Shown piece by piece: positions 44,788 to 52,980 of a stretch of DNA of 64,000 bases (the first letter of the stretch is position 1; each line of letters opens with the position of its first letter). The stretch is from Martelella alba (GTDB lineage Bacteria > Pseudomonadota > Alphaproteobacteria > Rhizobiales > Rhizobiaceae), in contig NZ_VHLG01000002.1 in the NCBI RefSeq assembly GCF_006516955.1, positions 1-64,000 of the forward strand, in the 5' to 3' direction. The position numbers were made by a program, and so were the translations under genes. Under the pieces are notes generated by a model. It was not told the origin of the DNA. It worked only from the letters and a program-made list of their open reading frames with translations, and ran no database searches.

Positions 44788-47163
44788 ATGCGTACGCTCA
44801 AGAACTGGACCCTTTCATCGCGTGACGCCCATGGCGTCACCCTCCTCCTCGATGGCCGCCACAGCCTCGTCATCACTGTGCTCGAAGACGCGCTCTTCCG
44901 GGTTTCGCTGAAAAAGGATGGCGACTGGCGTCTCGACCGAACCTGGTCGATCGCCCCAGAAGATGACGTCGCCTTTGAAGGCCGCGCGCGCGATGATCTT
45001 TCAGGCTTCTCCCTGCCCGCCTTCACCATTGAAGACGGCGAGAGCCTGACACTTGCCACCGAAACGCTCCGGCTTTCAATCGCCAATCCGCTGACCATGC
45101 GCTGGGAAGCAAGACAGGCGGATGGCAACTTTGCCCTTTTGGCAGAGGAACGTCCGACCGGTGCTTATATGCTCGGCATTCGCGACCACCGCGCCAGCCA
45201 TTTCCTGCTGCGCAAACCCGGTGAGCGCGTCTATGGCCTCGGCGAGAAATCCGGCGATCTGGAACGCTCCGGCCGCCGCTACGAGATGCGCAATCTCGAC
45301 GCCATGGGCTATAATGCCAAATCAACCGATCCGCTCTACAAGCATCTGCCGGTCACCTTCACTGTGACGCCCGATGCAGGCGCATTCTCGGTCTTTTACG
45401 ACAATCTCGCCACCTGCTGGTTCGACCTCGGCAACGAGCTCGACAATTACCACAAGCCCTTCCGTGCCTGGCGTGCGCTTGACGGCGACCTCGATTACTA
45501 CTTCGCCTTTGCGCCGGACATGCTCGACTTGGTCAAGGGCCACACCAGGCTCACCGGCGGTTCAGCCTTCATGCCGCGCTGGGCTCTTGGCTATTCCGGC
45601 TCGACCATGGCCTATACCGACCGGCCAAATGCGCAGGAAGAACTCGAAGGTTTCCTTGCCAAACTCGCCGAGCATGACATTCCCTGCGACAGCTTCCAGA
45701 TGTCATCGGGCTACACATCGATTGCCGACAAGCGCTACGTCTTCAACTGGAATTACGAGAAGTTTCCGGACGTCGAGGCGATGACGGCCAAGTTCGCCGA
45801 TGCCGGGCTGACGCTGATCGCCAATATCAAACCGGCACTCTTGCAGGACCACCCACGTTTCACCGAGGCGCTGGATGCCGGTCTGTTCGTGACCGACAGC
45901 GAGACCAATTCCTATGCCGATGCGGTCTATTGGGACGATTCGGGGGCGCATCTCGACTTCACCAACCCGGCGGCTGTCGCCTGGTGGAAAGAGGGTGTCA
46001 CCGAGCAGCTGCTAAAGAGGGGCATCGCCTGCACCTGGAACGACAATAACGAATATGAGATCTGGGATGACGGCGCGCGATGCCACGGCTTTGGCAGGGA
46101 AATCCCGGTCGCGCTGATCCGTCCGCTGCATTCCATGCTGATGAGCCGCGCTTCGCGCGATGCCCAGATCGCATTTGCGCCGGAGGAACGCCCCTATCTG
46201 ATCTCGCGCGCCGGCTGCCCCGGCATTCAACGCTATGTCCAGACCTGGACCGGTGACAACTACACCCGCTGGGAAACCGTGCGCTACAATATCCGCATGG
46301 GCCTGTCACTGTCGCTTTCCGGCATCTATAATGTCGGCCACGATGTCGGCGGCTTTTCCGGCCCGAAACCGGAACCGGAACTCTTCGTCCGCTGGGTCCA
46401 GAACGGTATTTTCCATCCGCGTTTCACCATCCATTCCTGGAATGATGACGGAACGGCCAATGAGGCCTGGATGTATCCCGAGGTTCTGCCGCTGATCCGT
46501 AATGCGCTGAAATTCCGCTACCGGCTGACGCCCTATCTCTACACGCTGACCTGGCTTGCCACCACGGCGCATGAGCCAATGCTGCGTCCGACCTTCCTCG
46601 ATCATCCGCAGGATGCGAAGACCTTCGCCGAGACCGACGACTTCATGATCGGCCGTGATCTTCTGGTCGCCAATGTGGTTGACAAGGGCGCGACGGAGCG
46701 GGTCGTCTACCTGCCGGAAAACCAGACCGGATGGTGGGATTTCTGGAGCGGCAGCTATTATCCGCCCGGAACCGAGGTCACCCTGCCCGTCACGCTTGAG
46801 AGCATGCCTCTCTTCGTCCGTGCTGGCGCCGTGATCACATTGTCGGAGGGCGCCGAACGGGCTGGCAGCGAAGCCGATACGGCCCGCACGCTGGCCATCT
46901 TCCCTGTCCCGGGTGATTTCACCGCCGAGAGCATCGCTTTCGAGGATGACGGCCGCACCGTCGACTGGCAGCAGGACAAGGCCCGCCGCGTGACGACATT
47001 CGGCCTGTCGGGCACCGGTGACAGCCTTGCGCTTTCAATCGCATGTAAGGGCGATTTTCGCCCGGCTTATGAGGCGGCGCGCGTTCAGCTACCGGCTGGT
47101 GAAAAGCGCGCTATCAGCGTCAACGGCATCACTGTTGGCAATGGTGATATGGTCAGCTTTTAG
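44788..47163 (+). CDS. Glycoside hydrolase family 31 (alpha-glucosidase/alpha-xylosidase-like)
   Basis: 791 aa. N-terminal beta-sandwich with GERVYGLGEKSGDLERSGR (galactose-mutarotase-like region of GH31), (beta/alpha)8 barrel with TWNDNNEYEIW, the nucleophile Asp near residue 419 (family pattern WxDMNE, here Asn replaces Met), GDNYTRWE and HDVGGF in the acid/base and +1 loops, then C-terminal sandwiches (MPLFVRAGAVITL). No signal peptide, so cytoplasmic. Within this regulon it likely removes an alpha-linked glucose or xylose from an imported uronate-containing oligosaccharide. Exact specificity cannot be read. Confidence 0.88.
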   Translation: MRTLKNWTLSSRDAHGVTLLLDGRHSLVITVLEDALFRVSLKKDGDWRLDRTWSIAPEDDVAFEGRARDDLSGFSLPAFTIEDGESLTLATETLRLSIANPLTMRWEARQADGNFALLAEERPTGAYMLGIRDHRASHFLLRKPGERVYGLGEKSGDLERSGRRYEMRNLDAMGYNAKSTDPLYKHLPVTFTVTPDAGAFSVFYDNLATCWFDLGNELDNYHKPFRAWRALDGDLDYYFAFAPDMLDLVKGHTRLTGGSAFMPRWALGYSGSTMAYTDRPNAQEELEGFLAKLAEHDIPCDSFQMSSGYTSIADKRYVFNWNYEKFPDVEAMTAKFADAGLTLIANIKPALLQDHPRFTEALDAGLFVTDSETNSYADAVYWDDSGAHLDFTNPAAVAWWKEGVTEQLLKRGIACTWNDNNEYEIWDDGARCHGFGREIPVALIRPLHSMLMSRASRDAQIAFAPEERPYLISRAGCPGIQRYVQTWTGDNYTRWETVRYNIRMGLSLSLSGIYNVGHDVGGFSGPKPEPELFVRWVQNGIFHPRFTIHSWNDDGTANEAWMYPEVLPLIRNALKFRYRLTPYLYTLTWLATTAHEPMLRPTFLDHPQDAKTFAETDDFMIGRDLLVANVVDKGATERVVYLPENQTGWWDFWSGSYYPPGTEVTLPVTLESMPLFVRAGAVITLSEGAERAGSEADTARTLAIFPVPGDFTAESIAFEDDGRTVDWQQDKARRVTTFGLSGTGDSLALSIACKGDFRPAYEAARVQLPAGEKRAISVNGITVGNGDMVSF

Positions 47164-47176
47164 CAGCATTCAACGG

Positions 47177-47198
47177 TCCCGGGTCCTTTGACCCGGGA
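47177..47198. terminator. Bidirectional hairpin between GH31 gene and convergent unknown gene
   Basis: TCCCGGGTC (47177-47185), loop CTTT, GACCCGGGA (47190-47198). The hairpin fills almost the whole 35-bp gap between two convergent stop codons. No long T-tract. Confidence 0.65.
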
Positions 47199-48134
47199 TC
47201 ACATTTCCCGCAGGCGCTGCCTGACCTGCGCTTCGAGATCGAAGCAGCTGGCCCGGTCGGTGTCGGTCATCTTCTGATAGGGAATTTTGCCCAGCATGCT
47301 TTCGAAATGACTGCGCTGCGCCTGAGACAGCGCTTTGCCGCCTTTTGGAAAATCCAGCGTGTTCTTCATTTCATTCAGCATCATCTTGCTGCCGCCCACC
47401 TTGTCGTTACGCATGACAATCGACCACGTCATTTTCTGACTGGCGATCTCACGCCCCTCGGCGGCATTGCTGCTGCGCAGAGCTGGCGCTGAGGCCGAGC
47501 GCTGCATTGCCGGCTGCGGCGCACGGCCAGCACGCGTCGCAGAAGAGGTTGCGCGTTGCAGCGAAGGCTCCGGACGCCCGGCTACCGATGCGCCGGACAA
47601 GGAAATTTGCCGCAGGTCGGGCATGCTGGCTGACTTATTTGCAGGCGCGCTTGCGGTTGAGATCGCATCCAGTCTCGTCTTCATCTGATCACGCTGCTCG
47701 GCAAAGATCGCGCGATCGCCCGACGGAAGCCTGTGCGGATGCATGCTGTTAAGGAGCGACTTGAACTGCCGGATACTGCCCGCACTTGGAGCGCCCTTGC
47801 CCGCTTCACTACGCGCCACATGCGCCTCAATATAGCGCATGGCCTTGGAGTAACTTTCTTCGGGCTTACCCTTGGCCATCTGGCCCGACAAGCTCCGAAC
47901 CGTTCGGTCCACGCTCGCTTGCTGCTTCAGCTCCGATTGCCTTTGCTGCAGATTTGTCAGAGCGCCACGCCAGACCGCGTTCTGCTGCGCATGCGCCTGC
48001 TTCAGATTGGCGAGATCCTGCCCGCTTTTTGCGGCCCTGCCGGTTGCCTTCGTCATGGAGGGCATGGACGCGCCACCGGAGCGACTGATGGCACTCGTGA
48101 ATTTTGCAAAAATGCTGTTGATATTGGTTGCCAC
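47199..48134 (-). CDS. Unrecognised effector-like protein
   Basis: 311 aa from GTG at 48134, GGAGAAG upstream. No family recognised. The N-terminus (MATNINSIFAKFTSAISRSG) is polar with no signal peptide. Residues about 45-110 look helical and Gln/Lys-rich (NLQQRQSELKQQASVDRTVR). A Ser/Ala/Arg-rich central stretch repeats a motif: KSASMPDLRQ and RSASAPALRS. The last 80 residues are compact (MTWSIVMRNDKVGGSKMMLN, KMTDTDRASCFDLEAQVRQR). RSASAP fits the 14-3-3 mode I pattern RSxSxP seen in host-targeted proteins; this is only suggestive. Convergent to GH31, unrelated to glucuronate use. Confidence 0.6.
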   Translation of the reverse strand: MATNINSIFAKFTSAISRSGGASMPSMTKATGRAAKSGQDLANLKQAHAQQNAVWRGALTNLQQRQSELKQQASVDRTVRSLSGQMAKGKPEESYSKAMRYIEAHVARSEAGKGAPSAGSIRQFKSLLNSMHPHRLPSGDRAIFAEQRDQMKTRLDAISTASAPANKSASMPDLRQISLSGASVAGRPEPSLQRATSSATRAGRAPQPAMQRSASAPALRSSNAAEGREIASQKMTWSIVMRNDKVGGSKMMLNEMKNTLDFPKGGKALSQAQRSHFESMLGKIPYQKMTDTDRASCFDLEAQVRQRLREM

Positions 48135-48382
48135 GTTACTTCTCCAACAGGCCTTGCTTCAGGCGGAAAACCGTCATGCCGGAGTACAGCTTGTGCCGTG
48201 ATGATGGCGCAGACTGGCGCCTGTCGCCACCCCTTCTTGCAACGAAACAATATGACATTCCAAGATTCCTGCCGGTTAAATTCATTTTCAGGTTGTATAT
48301 TCTGATATAAATACAACTAGCAGAAATTTTAAATTTATAAAATTCGTATTTTTCTAATTATTGCTACATTACCATTGTTTAA
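48135..48382. other. AT-rich gap between two unknown genes
   Basis: 248 bp. From about 48260 onward it is strikingly AT-rich for this genome. An inverted repeat GTTGTAT (48292-48298) / ATACAAC (48311-48317) lies 66 bp beyond the stop of the next gene on the minus strand and may end its transcript. The promoter of the 47199-48134 gene should be at the right-hand part of this gap. Confidence 0.45.
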
Positions 48383-49855
48383 TTATTTGATTATCGATGA
48401 TATATTATTAAAACTCGACTGAAATAGCTTGTAATGCGCACTCAAATTCAACTCCTTATTTATCCTATCTGGAATGTTTTTCAATTTATTCAGGTTTAAA
48501 GCCTTAAATGCCGATGAAGAGCGCTTACCCCCCGCACGATCCTGTTGAGCAGACCGCTGGCTCTTCGCTTGGGCTTCCGAGAAGACGGATCCAGCGCTGT
48601 TCAGCGGCAGCGCCTGCTCGCCTGCGCCAGCCTGAGGTGCCACTGAAGGCTGTGAATTAGAGCCCGCCGTCACCGGTGCAACCTCATCCGCCGCGACCAG
48701 AGAGGCAACGGCCTGCTGCAATCCGCTGCCTTGCTGCGTATCAAGCCCGGCCTGCGAGAGCGGCACCGATGTCAGCCCAGAGGGGCCCCATCGATCAACA
48801 TTGATACCCCCGCTTTCATCGCGCCAGACGACAGGCGTTTCGCGAGCATAGTCATACGCCCCGGGCGCTTCGGCCTCGAAGTGGTCCCGTGCGTCAAAAT
48901 ACACATCATCATCTTCACCATCTTCCGCTCTTGTCGCGCTCTCCTGGCCGTGCACAACGTCAGCTACCCCGTGATCCGTTGCTTGCGCATCGCCAAGGCC
49001 ATCCTGCGACGCGGCCACGCCCGGACCAGACGGATGCAAGGCGGCTTGGCTGATTGCCGCCCCGACATCAGCGAGCTTGCTGAAGACCTGTAAGGCACAC
49101 CGCGCAAGATATTCGCGTTCGCCCTCATTCACATTGACGCTGCCATAAAGCGCCATGGCATTCGCATAATGCTCGATTGAAGCATCCGGCAATTGCCCTG
49201 ACGTCTCGGCGTAATTCAGTTCCCCGTCGATATCGTGAAACATATCCTCCATCCCCTTGACGGGATCATCGGAGATATTTTCGAGCCAGCCATTCATCTG
49301 CGCCGACCGCGCCGCATCATCTCCAAGTCCGGGGCCCTTGCGCGCAACGGATGTGGTCCGGAAACCTCCGCTGGAGGGGAGGTCCTGCGAGGCATCCGGT
49401 TTTGCGGCCTCCGGTCTCGCAGCCCTGGCCTGCCGGGGCTGCGCGCCGGCTTGAAACTCGGGCCGTGCGTAAGCGTTGCGCGGCGGTTGCTGCCCATAGA
49501 CACTTGCGGGCCCATGCGGCATGGCGGCAGGCGGCGCCTGCTGCCCCGTCTGCCCGTCCTGCTGAAGCAGCTTTTCAATCTCCAACATCAAACGCTGAGC
49601 TGTCTGCTGGAGCGATTGCAAGTCGCGGATCAGCATCAGCTCGGGGCACAGGAATGACATCACCTTTTGCAAGAAGGATGGCTTCGGCTGCGCCTGCTGA
49701 TAGACGTATTGCACCGGCTGCTGCACAGGCATTGCCGGTCCCGCCACGTGTTGCGCAGACCTGATTGTGGCCGGCTGCATCGGTACGGCCGCACCATGGT
49801 TCTGCCCGTATGCTCCGACCGGCGGACTGGCCTGCGTGGCACTTTCGATTGGCAT
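48383..49855 (-). CDS. Unrecognised disordered, effector-like protein
   Basis: 490 aa; GAGGAAATGCT precedes ATG at 49855. Not recognised. Residues 1-60 are Gln/Pro/Ala-rich (VQQPVQYVYQQAQPKP). A short hydrophobic/coiled segment follows (SFLQKVMSFLCPELMLIRDL, LQQTAQRLMLEIEKLLQQDG). Then come long low-complexity Ala/Pro/Gln/Gly and Asp/Glu-rich stretches. A basic C-terminal module (FKALNLNKLKNIPDRINKEL ending NNISSIIK) is encoded by unusually AT-rich DNA. No signal peptide or membrane helix. The layout fits an intrinsically disordered secreted or scaffold protein. Confidence 0.6.
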   Translation of the reverse strand: MPIESATQASPPVGAYGQNHGAAVPMQPATIRSAQHVAGPAMPVQQPVQYVYQQAQPKPSFLQKVMSFLCPELMLIRDLQSLQQTAQRLMLEIEKLLQQDGQTGQQAPPAAMPHGPASVYGQQPPRNAYARPEFQAGAQPRQARAARPEAAKPDASQDLPSSGGFRTTSVARKGPGLGDDAARSAQMNGWLENISDDPVKGMEDMFHDIDGELNYAETSGQLPDASIEHYANAMALYGSVNVNEGEREYLARCALQVFSKLADVGAAISQAALHPSGPGVAASQDGLGDAQATDHGVADVVHGQESATRAEDGEDDDVYFDARDHFEAEAPGAYDYARETPVVWRDESGGINVDRWGPSGLTSVPLSQAGLDTQQGSGLQQAVASLVAADEVAPVTAGSNSQPSVAPQAGAGEQALPLNSAGSVFSEAQAKSQRSAQQDRAGGKRSSSAFKALNLNKLKNIPDRINKELNLSAHYKLFQSSFNNISSIIK

Positions 49856-50168
49856 AGCATTTCCTCGCGAATAAATTGCACCTCAGGTCCTGAAGCGCCC
49901 CATGCAGTCGCCATTACCTGCCACTGTTGCCGATATAATCCCGCAATAATGACTGAAGACAAATTCGCTTTTCCTGAAATCGGAGCCGGACAGGACAGCC
50001 AGGCCTTCCCGCCTTGTATGCCTGCGACACTTGCTATTTGTTAGTTTTTCTGGCACGCGCTGTGCACAGAACCGCGTTCCGATCTCGCGCCATTCGGGAC
50101 GGTTGCCAGCAAAGCAGCACCAGCCGCCAATCCTGACGGACCCTAAATCAAACCGGCGGAGACCAACC
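49856..50168. promoter_or_regulatory. Divergent region before uxuB
   Basis: 313 bp between the unknown minus-strand gene and uxuB. No gene supported. Unlike the 42.8-kb region, it has no TTGGT/ACCAA palindrome that I can see, so uxuB may not share the UxuR-type control or may use a diverged site. Confidence 0.45.
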
Positions 50169-51599
50169 ATGACGGTTCAGAAAATTTCATCCGGATATGA
50201 CCGCGCAAAACTTGTCCCGCGCATTCTCCATTTCGGCTTTGGCGCCTTCGGCCGGGCCCACCCGATCGTCTATCTCGAAGACGGCATGAACAGGTCCGGC
50301 GGTGACTTCGGTGTGATCGCCGTCCGGCTGAATTCCGGCGCGGAAGAACTGACCGCGCTCGACGAGGCCGATGGATTCTACACGGTCGCCGAAGTCGACG
50401 GCAACGGCGTGACCGCACGCCGGGTCGGTGCGGTCATCGGTACCTGCCATCCCCGCCGTGACGGCATCAAGGCCCTGCTTAACTATTTCACCGCCGAGAA
50501 AATGGCGATCGTGGCGCTGACCATTACCGAGAAGGGCTATTGCATAGCCTCCGGCGCGCTCGATTTCGAAAACAAGGGCATCCGGGCGGATCTCGAAACG
50601 CCGGAACAGCCGAAAACGGCCATCGGTGTCATCGTTGCCGGGCTTTCCCTGCGGCGACAGGCGGGACTTGGCGGGCTGACCATCCTGTCCTGCGACAACC
50701 TGCCTGACAACGGCCAGCTGGCGAAAACCGCGATTTTGAGCTTTGCCGGGCGGCTTGATCCGGCACTGGCGGCCTGGATCGGCGAAACCTGCACCTTCCC
50801 GGTCACCATGGTCGACCGGATCGTGCCCGCACTTGACGAGCATGGCCGCAAGCTGATCCAGGACCTCAATGACGGCGTTGAAGACCCGAATGGCATCGTC
50901 TGTGAACCCTTCCGCCAATGGGTCATCGAGAACCATTTTGCCGGCGACATGCCCCCTTATGTGGCAAGCGGGGCCATGCTGGTTGAAGACGTGACGCCTT
51001 TTGAGATGATGAAGCTCAGAATGTTGAACGGCTCACATACATTCCTCGCCATGCTGGGCGGGCTTGCCGGCCATGAGACCATTGCGGCCTGTATGGAAGA
51101 CGGGCTGTTTCGCACGGCAGCCCTGACCCTGATGCTGGCGGAGCAGCGCCCCACCCTTCCCGATCTGCCCGGCGTCGACACCCATGCCTATGCCACGAGC
51201 CTGATCGAGCGCTTCTCGAATCCCGAGCTCAAGCACCGCACCGCCCAGATCGCCTGGGATACGAGCCAGAAACTGCCGCAGCGTATTTTGCAGTCGGTGG
51301 CCATTCATCTGACCCGCGGCACGGACTGGAAGCTTCTCGCGCTTGCCATTGCTGGCTGGTGTCATTTTCTCGAAGAAGCAGCCGACAAGGGCACCAAGAT
51401 CAACGACCATCTGGCCGACCAGCTACTCGCGCTGGCAGGTGATTATACCGGCGCTGCACTGATCGATCGCCTCACCGCCATTGAGCAGATCTTCCCGCCG
51501 GCACTCGCCGCCAATCCCGTTTTCAAACAGACGGTGCTGAATGCCTATGACGCCATCACCGACAAGGGACCGCGCGGCGCCGTCGAAGCCGCCATCTAG
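50169..51599 (+). CDS. uxuB: Fructuronate reductase / mannitol dehydrogenase family (UxuB-like)
   Basis: 476 aa from ATG at 50169 with GGCGGAG upstream. Rossmann motif LHFGFGAFGRAH, ITEKGYCI, SCDNLPDNG, FPVTMVDRIVP and LNGSHTFLAMLG, the polyol-specific long-chain dehydrogenase signatures with the catalytic Lys/His/Asn region. It should reduce D-fructuronate to D-mannonate using NADH, feeding UxuA about 11 kb away. Family members include mannitol and altronate dehydrogenases; the presence of uxuA nearby favours UxuB. Confidence 0.82.
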   Translation: MTVQKISSGYDRAKLVPRILHFGFGAFGRAHPIVYLEDGMNRSGGDFGVIAVRLNSGAEELTALDEADGFYTVAEVDGNGVTARRVGAVIGTCHPRRDGIKALLNYFTAEKMAIVALTITEKGYCIASGALDFENKGIRADLETPEQPKTAIGVIVAGLSLRRQAGLGGLTILSCDNLPDNGQLAKTAILSFAGRLDPALAAWIGETCTFPVTMVDRIVPALDEHGRKLIQDLNDGVEDPNGIVCEPFRQWVIENHFAGDMPPYVASGAMLVEDVTPFEMMKLRMLNGSHTFLAMLGGLAGHETIAACMEDGLFRTAALTLMLAEQRPTLPDLPGVDTHAYATSLIERFSNPELKHRTAQIAWDTSQKLPQRILQSVAIHLTRGTDWKLLALAIAGWCHFLEEAADKGTKINDHLADQLLALAGDYTGAALIDRLTAIEQIFPPALAANPVFKQTVLNAYDAITDKGPRGAVEAAI

Positions 51600-51655
51600 A
51601 GCTTGATCCGGCCGGAGCGAGGATCAACAAGATCATGCGGCAAAAGCTGACAAAT

Positions 51656-51688
51656 GCAAAAAGAGCGCCTCTCGAGGCGCTCTTTTCG
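51656..51688. terminator. Bidirectional intrinsic terminator
   Basis: AAGAGCGCC (51661-51669) pairs with GGCGCTCTT (51676-51684), T-tract on one side and A-tract on the other. It lies between the convergent uxuB and queuosine-precursor transporter genes. Confidence 0.85.
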
Positions 51689-51713
51689 TTGGTTTCAACC
51701 GGTCGTCTTTCAC

Positions 51714-52352
51714 TCAGCCGGACGTCGCCGGCTGCATCGGGCGAATGAGGGTCATCAGCGCCCCATAGGGCAGCAGCATGACCAGCGAGAAGGCCAGCTT
51801 GACGGACAGATCGCCCAGCGCCCACGACACCCAGCGCGGGATTTCGGCCACGGGGAAGACCCCGAAGAGCGGCGCGAAACCAAGCGCAAAGTCATCATTG
51901 GCCCCGAGAAAGCCGAAAACGGCAGCAAAACTGATCGAGAAGAACAGCACCGTATCGAGGCAGGAGCCAATCAGCGACCCCACCAGCGGGGCCTGCCACC
52001 AGCGCCCGCGCCGCAGCCTGTTGAACAGCGTCACATCGAGCAGCTGACCGACCAGAAAGGCCGTACCGGAGGCAATCGCGATACGCGGCACCGAGGCGTA
52101 AAAGGAAAAGGCAACGCCGACAACAAAGCCGGCAGCCACCACCTTGCGGGCCGCCGAAGGGCCAAAGCGACGATTGGTTAGATCATTCACCAAAAAGGCA
52201 AAGGGATAGGTAAAGGCGCCCCATGTCAGAAGATCGCTGAGCGAAATTCCGTAAAGCGTCCCCTCGACCGGGTACTGGACGAGGATGTTGGAGGCCAGAA
52301 CGACGCCTGCCATGAGCAGGCCGAAAATCAGAACGAAAGTTGATTGCCGCAT
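51714..52352 (-). CDS. Queuosine precursor transporter (YhhQ/QPTR family, DUF165)
   Basis: 212 aa from ATG at 52352 with AGGAT upstream. Six hydrophobic helices. Family motifs: ASNILVQYP, GAFTYPFAFLVNDLTNRRFG (the conserved NDxxxxRFG), GTAFLVGQLLDVTLFNRLR and GSLIGSCLDTVLFFSISF. It imports queuine precursors (preQ0/preQ1) for tRNA modification. It lies 97 bp downstream of rpmB on the same strand, behind the rpmB terminator. No preQ1 riboswitch is seen. Confidence 0.88.
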   Translation of the reverse strand: MRQSTFVLIFGLLMAGVVLASNILVQYPVEGTLYGISLSDLLTWGAFTYPFAFLVNDLTNRRFGPSAARKVVAAGFVVGVAFSFYASVPRIAIASGTAFLVGQLLDVTLFNRLRRGRWWQAPLVGSLIGSCLDTVLFFSISFAAVFGFLGANDDFALGFAPLFGVFPVAEIPRWVSWALGDLSVKLAFSLVMLLPYGALMTLIRPMQPATSG

Positions 52353-52391
52353 TTTTTTATCCTGGGATATGCCACCAGTTGAAACCAAAGC

Positions 52392-52422
52392 AAAAGAGCC
52401 GCACCGCTTGAGCGGTCGGCTC
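52392..52422 (-). terminator. Rho-independent terminator of rpmB
   Basis: On the minus strand, GAGCCG-ACCGCT-CA-AGCGGT-G-CGGCTC forms a 12-bp stem with one bulge, followed by TTTTG. It starts 28 bp past the rpmB stop codon. Confidence 0.88.
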
Positions 52423-52449
52423 CTGCCACACGTTAAAGACTAGATGCGA

Positions 52450-52746
52450 TCAGGCAGCAGCCTGTTCAGCAGTCTTCTTTACGACTTCGCGACGCAGCAG
52501 ACGCGCACGTGTCGAAAGGGTCTTTTCATCAGCCTTGATGAGGAAGGCATCGAGACCACCGCGATGCTCAACCGAACGGAGAGCAGCTGCGGAAATGCGC
52601 AGACGATAGCTCTGGCCGGTGACTTCGGACATCAGCGTGACCTGGCAGAGGTTCGGAAGGAACTTGCGGCGGGACTTGTTGTTGGCGTGGCTGACATTGT
52701 TGCCGGACTGCACGCCCTTGCCTGTCAATTCGCACGTGCGGGACAT
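52450..52746 (-). CDS. rpmB: 50S ribosomal protein L28
   Basis: 98 aa from ATG at 52746. [33 protein letters not shown] and [20 protein letters not shown] are diagnostic. The alphaproteobacterial form is longer than the 78-residue E. coli L28, as here. Monocistronic, with a clear promoter and terminator. Confidence 0.97.
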   Translation of the reverse strand: MSRTCELTGKGVQSGNNVSHANNKSRRKFLPNLCQVTLMSEVTGQSYRLRISAAALRSVEHRGGLDAFLIKADEKTLSTRARLLRREVVKKTAEQAAA

Positions 52747-52836
52747 GGGTTCACCTATTTTCGTCTGCGCCCAATGGTTCAAAACGAGACAACCTTGCCC
52801 CGCGATCCAACTGGCGTGTCATTGGAAAGTTGCGGT

Positions 52837-52865
52837 TCTATAGTCGCAGGCGAAAAAAAGGTCAA
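52837..52865 (-). promoter_or_regulatory. Sigma-70 promoter of rpmB
   Basis: On the minus strand TTGACC (52865-52860), 17-bp spacer, TATAGA (52842-52837). It starts transcription about 85 bp before the rpmB ATG. Near-consensus, as expected for a ribosomal gene. Confidence 0.75.
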
Positions 52866-52980
52866 GGCAATGCATCTCTTTTTCGGTGTACGGGTCCATT
52901 TTGCGCCTGTTTTTTTTCCGTCACCTGCGACATAAAGGATTATGACTTACCTTTAAATAACAGGTTTGCGGACCGGTGCG

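Noticed and set aside
52353-52449. preQ1 riboswitch ahead of the queuosine-precursor transporter
   Set aside because: The 97-bp gap is mostly the rpmB terminator hairpin; no H-type pseudoknot aptamer with A-rich tail could be made out.
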